Shown: piece by piece, positions 1 to 6,832 of the stretch
Numbering within the stretch: position 1 is the first letter of the stretch
Layout: each line of letters starts with the position of its first letter
Assembly (NCBI GenBank): GCA_015486615.1
Contig: WFRI01000021.1
Coordinates: 1-8,636 of the forward strand
Source of the DNA: Candidatus Omnitrophota bacterium
Lineage (GTDB): Bacteria > Omnitrophota > Gorgyraeia > Duberdicusellales > Duberdicusellaceae
DNA: 8,636 nt
Direction: 5' to 3'
Program-made: the position numbers and the translations under genes
The notes under the pieces: generated by a model
Told to the model about the DNA's origin: nothing
Seen by the model: only the letters and a program-made list of their open reading frames with translations
The model's database searches: none

Positions 1-998
1 CCTTTTATCTTTTCTTTAATTATATAGTCTTCTTGCTGTTCGCGGCGGGAGCGGTCTAAAACCCAAATGACCAAATCTGCCTGGGCTATTTTTTTTTCTG
101 AAGCAGACTGGGCTTTTTGAGAAATCAGGTCTTTAGCCTTAAGTATGCCTGCCGTATCATATATTCTCAAAGGCAGGCCCTTAATATTAATTGCTTCTTC
201 TACTACATCCCGGGTGGTCCCGGCAACAGCAGTAACTATAACCCTTTCCTCAGCAACCAGACGGTTAAATAAAGAAGACTTTCCCACATTGGCCCGGCCG
301 CAGATAACACACCTTACCCCATCTTTTACAAATAAAGCCGGCTCTGATTCTTTTACCCACTTCTCAATATCCTTGATTAACACAGCCAGCCGATTTTTTA
401 CATTCTCAGAATCAATGTTTAGTCCCTCTTCAGGAAAACTTACCTCTGCCTCCATATCTGCATAAAGGGAATTTAATTTATTCTCCAGCGCAATTATTCT
501 TTCAGAAACCCTTCCGGAAAGAGAATCCATATTTAAACGCAAAGCGGTTTCTGTCCGGGAATTTACTATGCCTAAAACTGCCTCTGCCTGGGTTAAATCT
601 ATCCTTCCGGAAACAAACGCCCGATAAGTAAACTCGCCTTTATGCGCAGGCCTTGCACCGGCTTTTAACAATAACGAGAAAATCCTATGCAAAACCGCAG
701 GCCCGGAATGGGAATAAATTTCAACCACATCTTCCCGCGTATAAGAATGAGGCTTTTTCATTATTCCGACAATAACTTCGTCAACTTTCCTGCCTTTATC
801 CGCAACCCAGCCGTAATGCAGAGTAAAAGTTTTCTGCCGGGAAAGTTTCTTTTTTTTAGCCGGCACAAACACCTTCTCCGCCACTGCCAAAGCCTTTGGC
901 CCGGATATTTTTAACACTCCTATCGCACCAGGGCCTTCCGGAGTAGCCACAGCAGCAATAGTATCTGAAAGGCTATAAAACATTTTTTCTGCGGTCAA
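1..998 (-). CDS. mnmE: tRNA uridine-5-carboxymethylaminomethyl modification GTPase MnmE (TrmE), C-terminal part off the window
   Basis: With MnmG, this cytosolic, K+-stimulated GTPase installs (carboxymethyl)aminomethyl groups on wobble U34 of certain tRNAs, using methylene-THF and FAD. The first 332 residues are present; the family is about 450 long, so the rest, including the C-terminal CxGK motif, lies beyond position 1. The N-terminal folate-binding domain shows DTIAAVATPEGPGAIGVLKISGP and the SYTREDVVEI...HSGP and KGEFTYRAF...DLTQAEAV blocks. The G domain has G1 GRANVGKSS (about residues 234-242), G2 VAGTTRDV and G3 DTAG (281-284). The switch II block after DTAG is atypical: the position matching the E. 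coli catalytic Glu282 is Ser293. I chose TTG 998 because AAGGAG sits 5 nt upstream; ATG 983 is the alternative but has no Shine-Dalgarno at a workable distance. The start overlaps the folC end by 26 nt (11 nt if ATG 983 is used), implying co-transcription. Confidence 0.96.
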   Translation of the reverse strand, partial: MTAEKMFYSLSDTIAAVATPEGPGAIGVLKISGPKALAVAEKVFVPAKKKKLSRQKTFTLHYGWVADKGRKVDEVIVGIMKKPHSYTREDVVEIYSHSGPAVLHRIFSLLLKAGARPAHKGEFTYRAFVSGRIDLTQAEAVLGIVNSRTETALRLNMDSLSGRVSERIIALENKLNSLYADMEAEVSFPEEGLNIDSENVKNRLAVLIKDIEKWVKESEPALFVKDGVRCVICGRANVGKSSLFNRLVAEERVIVTAVAGTTRDVVEEAINIKGLPLRIYDTAGILKAKDLISQKAQSASEKKIAQADLVIWVLDRSRREQQEDYIIKEKIK

Positions 999-2301
999 CT
1001 AAACTCCTTATTTTAGAAACTATAAAAAACGACCCCCAAACAACAATTGCTGAATTGTTATTATACATACTCAGGGCTTTCAATAAAGCCTTAACAGGAT
1101 TTTTTTCTACACAGGCATTTTTTATACCTGAGATTCTGCGGATTTCTTCCGGAGCAAGCAAACGCGGGTTGTCAGTTTTAGTAAAAAACCATTTGCCTGC
1201 AGGCATAACTCTAAGCATAGCCTTTACATTTTTATCCCGGCAGGCAGAAAACAGATAAATATATTTATACCCCGGCCAGTAACTTTTAAGACTTTGTGCT
1301 AAGGCACAGGCAGAATCAATATTATGGGCAGCATCTAAAATAACCAAGGGATTTTTGCCGGCAACCTCCAGCCTGCCGGGCAGACAGACATTCTTCACTG
1401 CCTGCTTTATCCGGCTGGAAGAAATTTCTAAATTTTTCTTATCTGCCAGAGATAAAACGGCCTGAATGGCCAGGCAAGCGTTTTCTGCCTGGTGCCTGCC
1501 TTTTAATTTAATTCTTACCCCCGCGATATATCTTAAGCTATGAAAATCAAATATTGTGCTCTGCCGGCCTAAACGCAGATTAACCGGTTTAAAATCCCGG
1601 TTAAAAACAAACAGCCTGTCCGCAGAGCAGACATTAGCCTGCGCTTTTACAACTTTTAGCACTGACGGTCTGGAAGCAAAAGCAACAACATCTGCGTCCT
1701 TTTTAATAATCCCGCACTTTTGGCGGGCAATTTCCGGCAGAGTACTGCCTAAAACCTCAGTGTGGTCCTTGCCAATACGGGTAATAACCGCTACATCCGA
1801 ATTAACCACATTGGTAGAATCCAGCATACCGCCTAATCCAGTTTCCAAAACCAGGCATCTAACTTTTTCTTTTTCAAAGAATTTCAAGGCTAAAATAGTA
1901 AGTGCTTCAAAATACGATATTCTCTTTGCAGAAGAATTTTTCTTAATTTCCTGCAGTAAACCGGCAAAATCTTTTGAAGGTATGCTTTTTTCCTCTACGC
2001 TAAACTCTTTTTTCTGCAGGATTTTTATCCTCTCATTAACTCTGCTTATATGCGGCGATGTATAAAGTCCTGTTTTATACCCGGCCATTGCTAAAATATG
2101 CGCGCATAATACAGCCGTTGACCCTTTGCCCTTAGTGCCGGCAATATGAATAATATTTTTGCCGGATAAATCCACAGCCATCTTTTTTGTCAGAAAACGG
2201 ATATTCGCTAAATGGAAATTCCTGCGGCTGCGCCGGCGCAGGGTTTCGTAGTTTATTAAACTGTTAAGATATTCTTCGGCTTGCTTTTGCGAAAAAGCCA
2301 T
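973..2301 (-). CDS. folC: Bifunctional dihydrofolate synthase / folylpolyglutamate synthase FolC
   Basis: An ATP-dependent ligase of the Mur-ligase superfamily that adds glutamate to dihydropteroate and/or tetrahydrofolates in the cytosol, making and retaining the folate pool. The 442-aa length is normal. The P-loop is GTKGKGST (residues 55-62), followed by GLYTSPHISRVNERI (78-92). Next come ETGLGGMLDSTNVV (153-166; families more often have GGRLDATN), IGKDHTEVLG (176-185), the LKGRHQAENA block (267-276) and LPGRLE (308-312). The C-terminal ligase domain has LDAAHN (322-327) and ends with a GSFFIVSKIR block (423-432). The start at ATG 2301 has no clear Shine-Dalgarno: the minus-strand upstream sequence is pyrimidine-rich (CTTCCTCCT), and the AGGAGG seen there is on the other strand. 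It follows purH after 62 nt and overlaps mnmE, whose cofactor is also a folate. One enzyme doing both reactions is the usual bacterial case but cannot be proven here. Confidence 0.96.
   Translation of the reverse strand: MAFSQKQAEEYLNSLINYETLRRRSRRNFHLANIRFLTKKMAVDLSGKNIIHIAGTKGKGSTAVLCAHILAMAGYKTGLYTSPHISRVNERIKILQKKEFSVEEKSIPSKDFAGLLQEIKKNSSAKRISYFEALTILALKFFEKEKVRCLVLETGLGGMLDSTNVVNSDVAVITRIGKDHTEVLGSTLPEIARQKCGIIKKDADVVAFASRPSVLKVVKAQANVCSADRLFVFNRDFKPVNLRLGRQSTIFDFHSLRYIAGVRIKLKGRHQAENACLAIQAVLSLADKKNLEISSSRIKQAVKNVCLPGRLEVAGKNPLVILDAAHNIDSACALAQSLKSYWPGYKYIYLFSACRDKNVKAMLRVMPAGKWFFTKTDNPRLLAPEEIRRISGIKNACVEKNPVKALLKALSMYNNNSAIVVWGSFFIVSKIRSLVDRRKNVL
1004..1009 (-). promoter_or_regulatory. 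Ribosome binding site for mnmE that favours a TTG start
   Basis: On the minus strand AAGGAG lies 5 nt before a TTG at 998-996, inside the 3' end of folC. The in-frame ATG at 983-981 would be 20 nt from it, too far for normal use. A stop codon (TAG, 1001-999) just upstream of the TTG limits the choices to these two. The TTG adds five residues (MTAEK) before MFYSLSDTI. Confidence 0.6.
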
Positions 2302-2363
2302 CTTTATTAAAGGAGGAAGATATATATTTATAAATTTTTTTGCCAGCCGGCGGCAGAATGAAC

Positions 2364-3881
2364 TTAATGGCGGAAATGGCGCACTCCGGAGAAAACCATA
2401 GCAATATTATATCTATCGCAGGCTTTTATAACATCTTTGTCCTTAATTGAGCCTCCAGGCTGAATAATGGCTTTTATCCCTAATTTATGGGCAAATTCTA
2501 TATTGTCTTCTTTAGGGAAAAAACCGTCAGAAGCAGCAACCGCTCCCTGAGTAGCCTTCAAACTTTTCATTGCCGCAAACTTAAAAGAGTCTATCCGGGA
2601 AACTATGCCCATGCCAATTCCCAAAGTAGCCTTGTTTTTAGCAATAACCACAGCATTGGATTTTGTATATTTTGCCACCCTAAATGCAAACAGCAAATCT
2701 TCTAATTGTTTAGAAGTAGGTTTTTTGCGGGTTACGCACTTTAAGCCTCTAACAGAAATTTTTTTGCTGTCTAAAGATTGCAAAAGCAGGCCGAACTCTG
2801 TAGATTTTATATCCCAAGATTGGGCGCTTTTCTGGAAATCAACTTTGACCACCCGCAGATTTTTTTTGGCCCTGAAAACAGCCAAGGCCTGCGGAGAAAA
2901 ATCCGGGGCAATTACCACTTCCCTAAACCCGCTGTTTAAAATCTCTCCAGCCGTCTGTCTGCTTACCTTGCGGTTTAAGCCGACAATACCGCCAAAACTT
3001 GAAATTGGGTCAGCTTTATAAGCCCTGATGTAAGCCTGTCTGATATCCTTCCCCAGAGCGGCCCCGCAAGGGCTGTTATGTTTAATCACCACTGCCGCAG
3101 GCTGGCTAAACTGCCGGATTATTTTCAATGCAGAATCCATATCTAAAAAATTATTAAAAGAAAGTTCTTTGCCCTGGTATTGTTTAAACTTTATATTTTT
3201 AAAGTATTCACCCGCATATAATGCTGCCGGCTGATGAGGATTCTCCCCATACCTCAACCTTAGAATTTCAGCCAGGTCCAAAGGCAGATTTTTTTTGCCG
3301 GCTAAGAAATTATAAACAGCCCTGTCATAATTAGAAGTAAATTTAAAAACATCAGCCGCAAGTTTTCTCCTAATTTCAAAACTTATCCCGCCTAAAGACG
3401 CAATTTCTTTTTCTAAAACGCTGTATTGCCGGCTGCTGCAGACGACAGTTACAGAAGAGAAGTTCTTTGCCGCGGCCCGCAGCATAGAAGGCCCGCCAAT
3501 ATCTATATATTCTATTAGTTCTTTCTCCGGCAGGCCTTCCTTCTCTTTCTTTTCAAACGGATAAACATCTACAACTATCAAATCAAAAGGTTCAAACCCG
3601 CGGCTCTTTAGATCCTGTAAATGGGAAGGATTATTTTTATCTGCCAATATCCCGGCAAACACAGCAGGATGAAGGGTTTTCACCCTTCCTCCCAAAAGTT
3701 CAGGAAAACCTGTCTGCTCTGCTATGTCTTTAACGCATATCCCTGATTTCTTCAGAAAATTAAAAGTCCCTGACGACGAATAAATTTCTACTCCTTTTTT
3801 CTCCAAAAACAACGCAAGCCCTGCAGCTTTCTCTTTATCCCAGACGCTGATAAAAGCCTTCTTAATCTTCAAAACACTCAT
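2364..3881 (-). CDS. purH: Bifunctional AICAR formyltransferase / IMP cyclohydrolase PurH
   Basis: Catalyses the last two steps of de novo purine synthesis in the cytosol: AICAR plus 10-formyl-THF gives FAICAR, which is cyclised to IMP. The 505-aa length fits the family (about 510-530). The N-terminal MGS-like IMP cyclohydrolase domain covers roughly residues 1-195, with GGRVKTLHP (64-72) and YIDIGGPSMLRAAAKN (125-140). The AICAR transformylase domain follows: RYGENPHQ (210-217), GKELSFNN (237-244), the catalytic KHNSPCG (267-273; most bacteria have KHxNPCG), DPISSFGGIV (291-300), IIQPGGSI (472-479) and the C-terminal GVRHFRH (499-505). SVWDK near the N-terminus replaces the usual SVSDK. The ATG shares four bases (ATGA, 3878-3881) with the stop of the YchF-like gene. 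The only Shine-Dalgarno-like GAGG is 13 nt upstream, so translation is probably coupled. Confidence 0.98.
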   Translation of the reverse strand: MSVLKIKKAFISVWDKEKAAGLALFLEKKGVEIYSSSGTFNFLKKSGICVKDIAEQTGFPELLGGRVKTLHPAVFAGILADKNNPSHLQDLKSRGFEPFDLIVVDVYPFEKKEKEGLPEKELIEYIDIGGPSMLRAAAKNFSSVTVVCSSRQYSVLEKEIASLGGISFEIRRKLAADVFKFTSNYDRAVYNFLAGKKNLPLDLAEILRLRYGENPHQPAALYAGEYFKNIKFKQYQGKELSFNNFLDMDSALKIIRQFSQPAAVVIKHNSPCGAALGKDIRQAYIRAYKADPISSFGGIVGLNRKVSRQTAGEILNSGFREVVIAPDFSPQALAVFRAKKNLRVVKVDFQKSAQSWDIKSTEFGLLLQSLDSKKISVRGLKCVTRKKPTSKQLEDLLFAFRVAKYTKSNAVVIAKNKATLGIGMGIVSRIDSFKFAAMKSLKATQGAVAASDGFFPKEDNIEFAHKLGIKAIIQPGGSIKDKDVIKACDRYNIAMVFSGVRHFRH

Positions 3882-4567
3882 ACGCTAAATTTTACCTCAA
3901 TAATATCGCCGTATTCAACAATGTAATCTTTGCCCACGGTTTTAACCAAGCCTTTTTGCCGGGCATCGTTGATGTTATGGAAATTGTCCAGTTCTTTTAT
4001 ATTTACCACATCCGCCCGAATAAACCCCCGCGCAAGGTCTGAGTGAATCTTCCCGGCAGCCTCAACTATGTTTGAGCCTTTTTTCAAAAGCCATCCCTTC
4101 ACTTCTTTAGGCCCGGCTGTGTAAAAGAAAATCATTCCCCCTGCCTGCAAAGACTTTTCAATTAAGCCTCCAATATCATCAGCCGAATCCGCCAAAACCA
4201 CAGGCTTGGCTGTCAAAAATCCCAAAGGCTTCAAAATATCCTCAGCCTCAGAAGATATTTCTGAGTCTGAAACAAACCTTTCCTTTTCTAAATTATCCTG
4301 CAGTGCCGTTAACAAACTTTTCTCATTTTCCGGCAACTCCTTGGCAAGCCTTTGTTCCACCTTGCCCAAATCCTCTATAATCAAATCCAGCTTCTTGGCC
4401 GGACTGCAGAGAATAATATCAGAATGCACTAAATCTTCGCCGACGAATTCTACAAAGAAAGGAGTAGTTTTCTTAGGTGAAAACTTCTTCTCTAAAAGCG
4501 CCAAATTTACGTCATTGAATCTATGCTTGCCTAAAGGCAAATCTAAACCTAAAAAACCTATCTTCAT
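3878..4567 (-). CDS. YchF/Obg-like protein with TGS (DUF933) domain and degenerate GTPase domain
   Basis: A 229-aa relative of the ribosome-associated ATPase/GTPase YchF (OLA1), which normally has about 363 residues. The C-terminal part (about 145-229) is a clear YchF-type TGS domain: FFYTAGPKEVKGWLLKKGS (147-165), AGKIHSDLARGFIRADV (171-187) and a final VGKDYIVEYGDIIEVKF. The N-terminus still reads like a YchF beta-strand (MKIGFLGL), but the P-loop that should follow (PNVGKST) is DLPLGKHRF. The DIAG-type G3 motif is absent, with about a hundred residues missing after VEFV (39-42). The G4 position in PVVLADSAD (122-130) does not read NxxE. LGFLTAKP (115-122) matches the FHFLTLKP block of YchF. 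Nucleotide binding is therefore unlikely. It overlaps the EF-G-like gene (ATGA, 4564-4567) and purH (ATGA, 3878-3881). A ribosome-linked role is inferred from family and context only. Confidence 0.85.
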   Translation of the reverse strand: MKIGFLGLDLPLGKHRFNDVNLALLEKKFSPKKTTPFFVEFVGEDLVHSDIILCSPAKKLDLIIEDLGKVEQRLAKELPENEKSLLTALQDNLEKERFVSDSEISSEAEDILKPLGFLTAKPVVLADSADDIGGLIEKSLQAGGMIFFYTAGPKEVKGWLLKKGSNIVEAAGKIHSDLARGFIRADVVNIKELDNFHNINDARQKGLVKTVGKDYIVEYGDIIEVKFSV

Positions 4568-6612
4568 TTATCGCCCTTTGCCTGTTTAGCCTGGGCAATA
4601 ATACTCTGGGCAATCCGCTGAGGAACTATTTCATAATGGGAAAAACTCATAGTATAACTGCCTCTGCCGCCGGTTACTGAACGCAGGTCCGAGGCGTATT
4701 TAAACATCTCTGCCAAAGGTATCAAAGCTTTTACCACTTGGTTTTTGCCTTTAGCATCCATTCCTAAAACTCTGCCCCTTCGGGAATTTATATCGCCGGT
4801 AATACTGCCCATAAATTCGTCCGGGACAGATATCTCAACATTCATTATCGGCTCAAGTAAAACCACATTAGCCTGCTCTAAGGCCTTCTTTAAGGCCATT
4901 GCCCCGGCAATCTGAAAGGCTATATCCGAGGAATCAACTGCATGGTAAGAGCCGTCAAATAAAATCACTTTAATATCAGTAAGGGGGTATCCGGCTAAAA
5001 AGCCTTCAGCCATGCCTTTTCTAATACCTTTCTCCACTGAAGGAATGAAATTGCGCGGTATTGCTCCGCCTACAATTTTATCCACAAACTCAAAACTTTT
5101 GCCTCTTTCCAGAGGCTCAACTTCAATCCAGACATCTCCGTATTGCCCATGCCCGCCGGTCTGCTTCTTATATTTGCCCTGGACTTTTACTTTCTTGGTG
5201 ATAGTTTCCAAATAAGGCACCTTCGGCGTCCCGATTTCCACATCAACACCAAATCTTTTCTTAATCCGGGAAATAATAATATTTATATGCAGTTCCCCTA
5301 CTCCGGAAACCACCAATTCCTTAGTTTGGGAATCGCGGCTGACTTGAAAAGTAGGATCCTCTGCAGTAAGTTTATGCAAAGCCTGGGATATCTTTTCTTC
5401 GTCCTGGCGGGTTTTCGGCTTGACCGAAGAAGAATAAGCAGGCACAGGAAAAATCATCTTCGGGAAAGAAGCATCTGAAGAAGAATCCGCACTTAAAGTG
5501 TCCTGCGTAGATGTATCTTTAAGTTTAGCAATTGCGGCTATATCTCCTACGGAAACACTATCTACAGGCTTCTGCTCCTTGCCAAAAAGCGAATAAATCT
5601 GGCCTATCCTTTCTTTGCTCTGTTTAGAAACATTATAAAAACCGCTGTTAGAAGAAATCTTCCCTCTAAAAACTCTGAAAATACTTAACTGGCCCACGTA
5701 AGGATCGGATACGGTTTTGAATACCTGGGCTAAAAACTTTTCGGATTCCTGAGGCTTTACTTCAACATCTTCGCCGGACTCGTTTTTAAGAGCAGGAGGC
5801 TTTCTGTTTAAAGGCGAAGGCATGATTTCGGTTATAACGCTTAAAACCTCTTCTATGCCCACAAGGTTTACTGCTGAGCCGGCCAATACCGGATAAATCC
5901 TCAAAGACAAAACTGCCTTTTTTAATGCCGCTTTAATTTCCTCAAAAGAAAGTTCGCCAGCCTCTAAATACTTCTCCATAAGCGCATCGTCGGTCTCCGC
6001 TATGCTGTCAATTATCTGCGTATGCAGCTTTAAAGCCTCATCTTTGTCCGGCCCGTTGAGAGAATCTATGTTTTTTTTATCAAGTATATCCTCAATCTTT
6101 TCAAAAGAGGCTTCCCTGCCTACAGGAAAAACCAAAGGGGATGCTTTTTTAGTAAGGCTGACCTGAATATCTTTCAAAATTCTGCTAAAATCCGTGTTTT
6201 CTTTATCTAATTTATTAACAAAAAACAAACACGGAATATTTTCTTTCTGAATAATCTCCCAGGCTTTTTCTGTGCCTACTTCGACCCCTGACTGGGCGTC
6301 AATAACCAAAACTGCAAAATCTACAGCCCGCGCAGAAGAAATAACCTCGCCGACAAAATCAAGGTATCCCGGAGTATCTATGCAGGTTAAAGAAAAATCC
6401 CCCCGGCTAAAAGAAAAAATAGAAGCGTTTATAGAACTTTTCCTTTCTATCTCGTCTTCCTGATAATCGCTCAAACTGTTTCCTTCATCAACCCTTCCCA
6501 GGCGGCTGCAAGAGCCGGATTTATAAAGGAGGCTTTCTGTAAGAGATGTTTTTCCAGACTGAGCATGACCGCAAATCATAAAAACCCTTTTGTTATGAAT
6601 ACTAACACTCAT
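4564..6612 (-). CDS. Elongation factor G-like GTPase (EF-G2 / FusA2 type)
   Basis: A five-domain translational GTPase of 682 aa, the usual length for EF-G. The G domain has G1 GHAQSGKT (residues 15-22), G3 DTPG (79-82), G4 NKLD (133-136) and a G5-like GSA (246-248). GNSLSDYQEDEIERKSSINAS (44-64) is the switch I form of the EF-G-like (PRK12740/EF-G2) subfamily, with Ser60 where canonical EF-G has the Thr of RGIT. Domain II starts near 292 and domain III near 385 (SGVGELHINI, 436-445). Domain IV runs from about 463 with TGGHGQYGDV (485-494) and keeps GSYHAVDSS (554-562), whose His557 matches the tip histidine of E. coli EF-G (His583). Domain V ends with TGGRGSYTMSFSHYE. I set the start at ATG 6612 because AGGAGG lies 4 nt upstream; TTG 6642 and ATG 6639 are in frame but have no Shine-Dalgarno. 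It is the first gene of the operon, outside any str operon context, which supports a second, non-canonical EF-G. Confidence 0.93.
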   Translation of the reverse strand: MSVSIHNKRVFMICGHAQSGKTSLTESLLYKSGSCSRLGRVDEGNSLSDYQEDEIERKSSINASIFSFSRGDFSLTCIDTPGYLDFVGEVISSARAVDFAVLVIDAQSGVEVGTEKAWEIIQKENIPCLFFVNKLDKENTDFSRILKDIQVSLTKKASPLVFPVGREASFEKIEDILDKKNIDSLNGPDKDEALKLHTQIIDSIAETDDALMEKYLEAGELSFEEIKAALKKAVLSLRIYPVLAGSAVNLVGIEEVLSVITEIMPSPLNRKPPALKNESGEDVEVKPQESEKFLAQVFKTVSDPYVGQLSIFRVFRGKISSNSGFYNVSKQSKERIGQIYSLFGKEQKPVDSVSVGDIAAIAKLKDTSTQDTLSADSSSDASFPKMIFPVPAYSSSVKPKTRQDEEKISQALHKLTAEDPTFQVSRDSQTKELVVSGVGELHINIIISRIKKRFGVDVEIGTPKVPYLETITKKVKVQGKYKKQTGGHGQYGDVWIEVEPLERGKSFEFVDKIVGGAIPRNFIPSVEKGIRKGMAEGFLAGYPLTDIKVILFDGSYHAVDSSDIAFQIAGAMALKKALEQANVVLLEPIMNVEISVPDEFMGSITGDINSRRGRVLGMDAKGKNQVVKALIPLAEMFKYASDLRSVTGGRGSYTMSFSHYEIVPQRIAQSIIAQAKQAKGDK

Positions 6613-6616
6613 AAAC

Positions 6617-6622
6617 CCTCCT
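6617..6622 (-). promoter_or_regulatory. Ribosome binding site fixing the EF-G-like start
   Basis: AGGAGG lies 4 nt before ATG 6612-6610. It rules against the upstream in-frame starts at 6642 (TTG) and 6639 (ATG), which would add about ten non-conserved residues before the MSVSIHNKRV beginning. Confidence 0.8.
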
Positions 6623-6667
6623 GTCTTGGCTGACAACATCAAAAACCAGAATTAGAATGGAGTTTAA

Positions 6668-6696
6668 ATTATAGTAAAAATACGCCTTAGCGTCAA
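6668..6696 (-). promoter_or_regulatory. Sigma70-type promoter of the EF-G2/YchF-like/purH/folC/mnmE operon
   Basis: On the minus strand TTGACG (6696-6691), a 17-nt spacer and TATAAT (6673-6668) form a near-consensus promoter. Transcription would begin near 6661, giving a leader of roughly 50 nt before ATG 6612. The spacer contains a short inverted repeat (ACGC-CTTA-GCGT on the plus strand, 6682-6693) that could be a binding site but may be chance. It is the only good promoter I see upstream of the five-gene run, consistent with one long mRNA. Confidence 0.8.
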
Positions 6697-6790
6697 ATAT
6701 TATTTATCTTCTGTGCGTGTAATTTTTTAACAGACAGTTCTTTTGCAGGCTTGAAAGGATTTAGGCTAAAGACAAGACTCGGCATAGATA

Positions 6791-6820
6791 AACAGCCCTT
6801 GCAGGCAAAATAGAGCCGTT
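6791..6820 (-). terminator. Possible weak hairpin terminator after the secreted-protein gene
   Basis: Twelve nucleotides past the stop of the 237-aa gene, the minus-strand RNA can pair AACGGCUC with GGGCUGUU (8 bp, two of them G-U) around a 14-nt loop. The sequence that follows (UAUCUAUG) has no real U-run, so intrinsic termination would be poor. Its position between a stop codon and the next operon's promoter is the main argument for it. Confidence 0.3.
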
Positions 6821-6832
6821 TTTCTTTCTAAA

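Noticed and set aside
2312..2317. AGGAGG near the folC start looked like its ribosome binding site.
   Set aside because: It is on the plus strand and folC is on the minus strand; no plus-strand gene begins after it.
2302..2363. GC-rich GCCGCCGGCTGGC after the purH stop, next to a run of A/T, looked like a terminator between purH and folC.
   Set aside because: In the transcribed (minus) direction the hairpin is short and followed by A residues, not U residues, so it does not fit an intrinsic terminator.
6697..6775. Minus-strand ACGCACAG and GCCTAAAT look like fragments of a c-di-GMP-I (GEMM) riboswitch.
   Set aside because: The fragments are in the wrong order, lack the GGCAAACC core and paired stems, and lie upstream of the -35 box, so they would not be in the transcript of the downstream operon.
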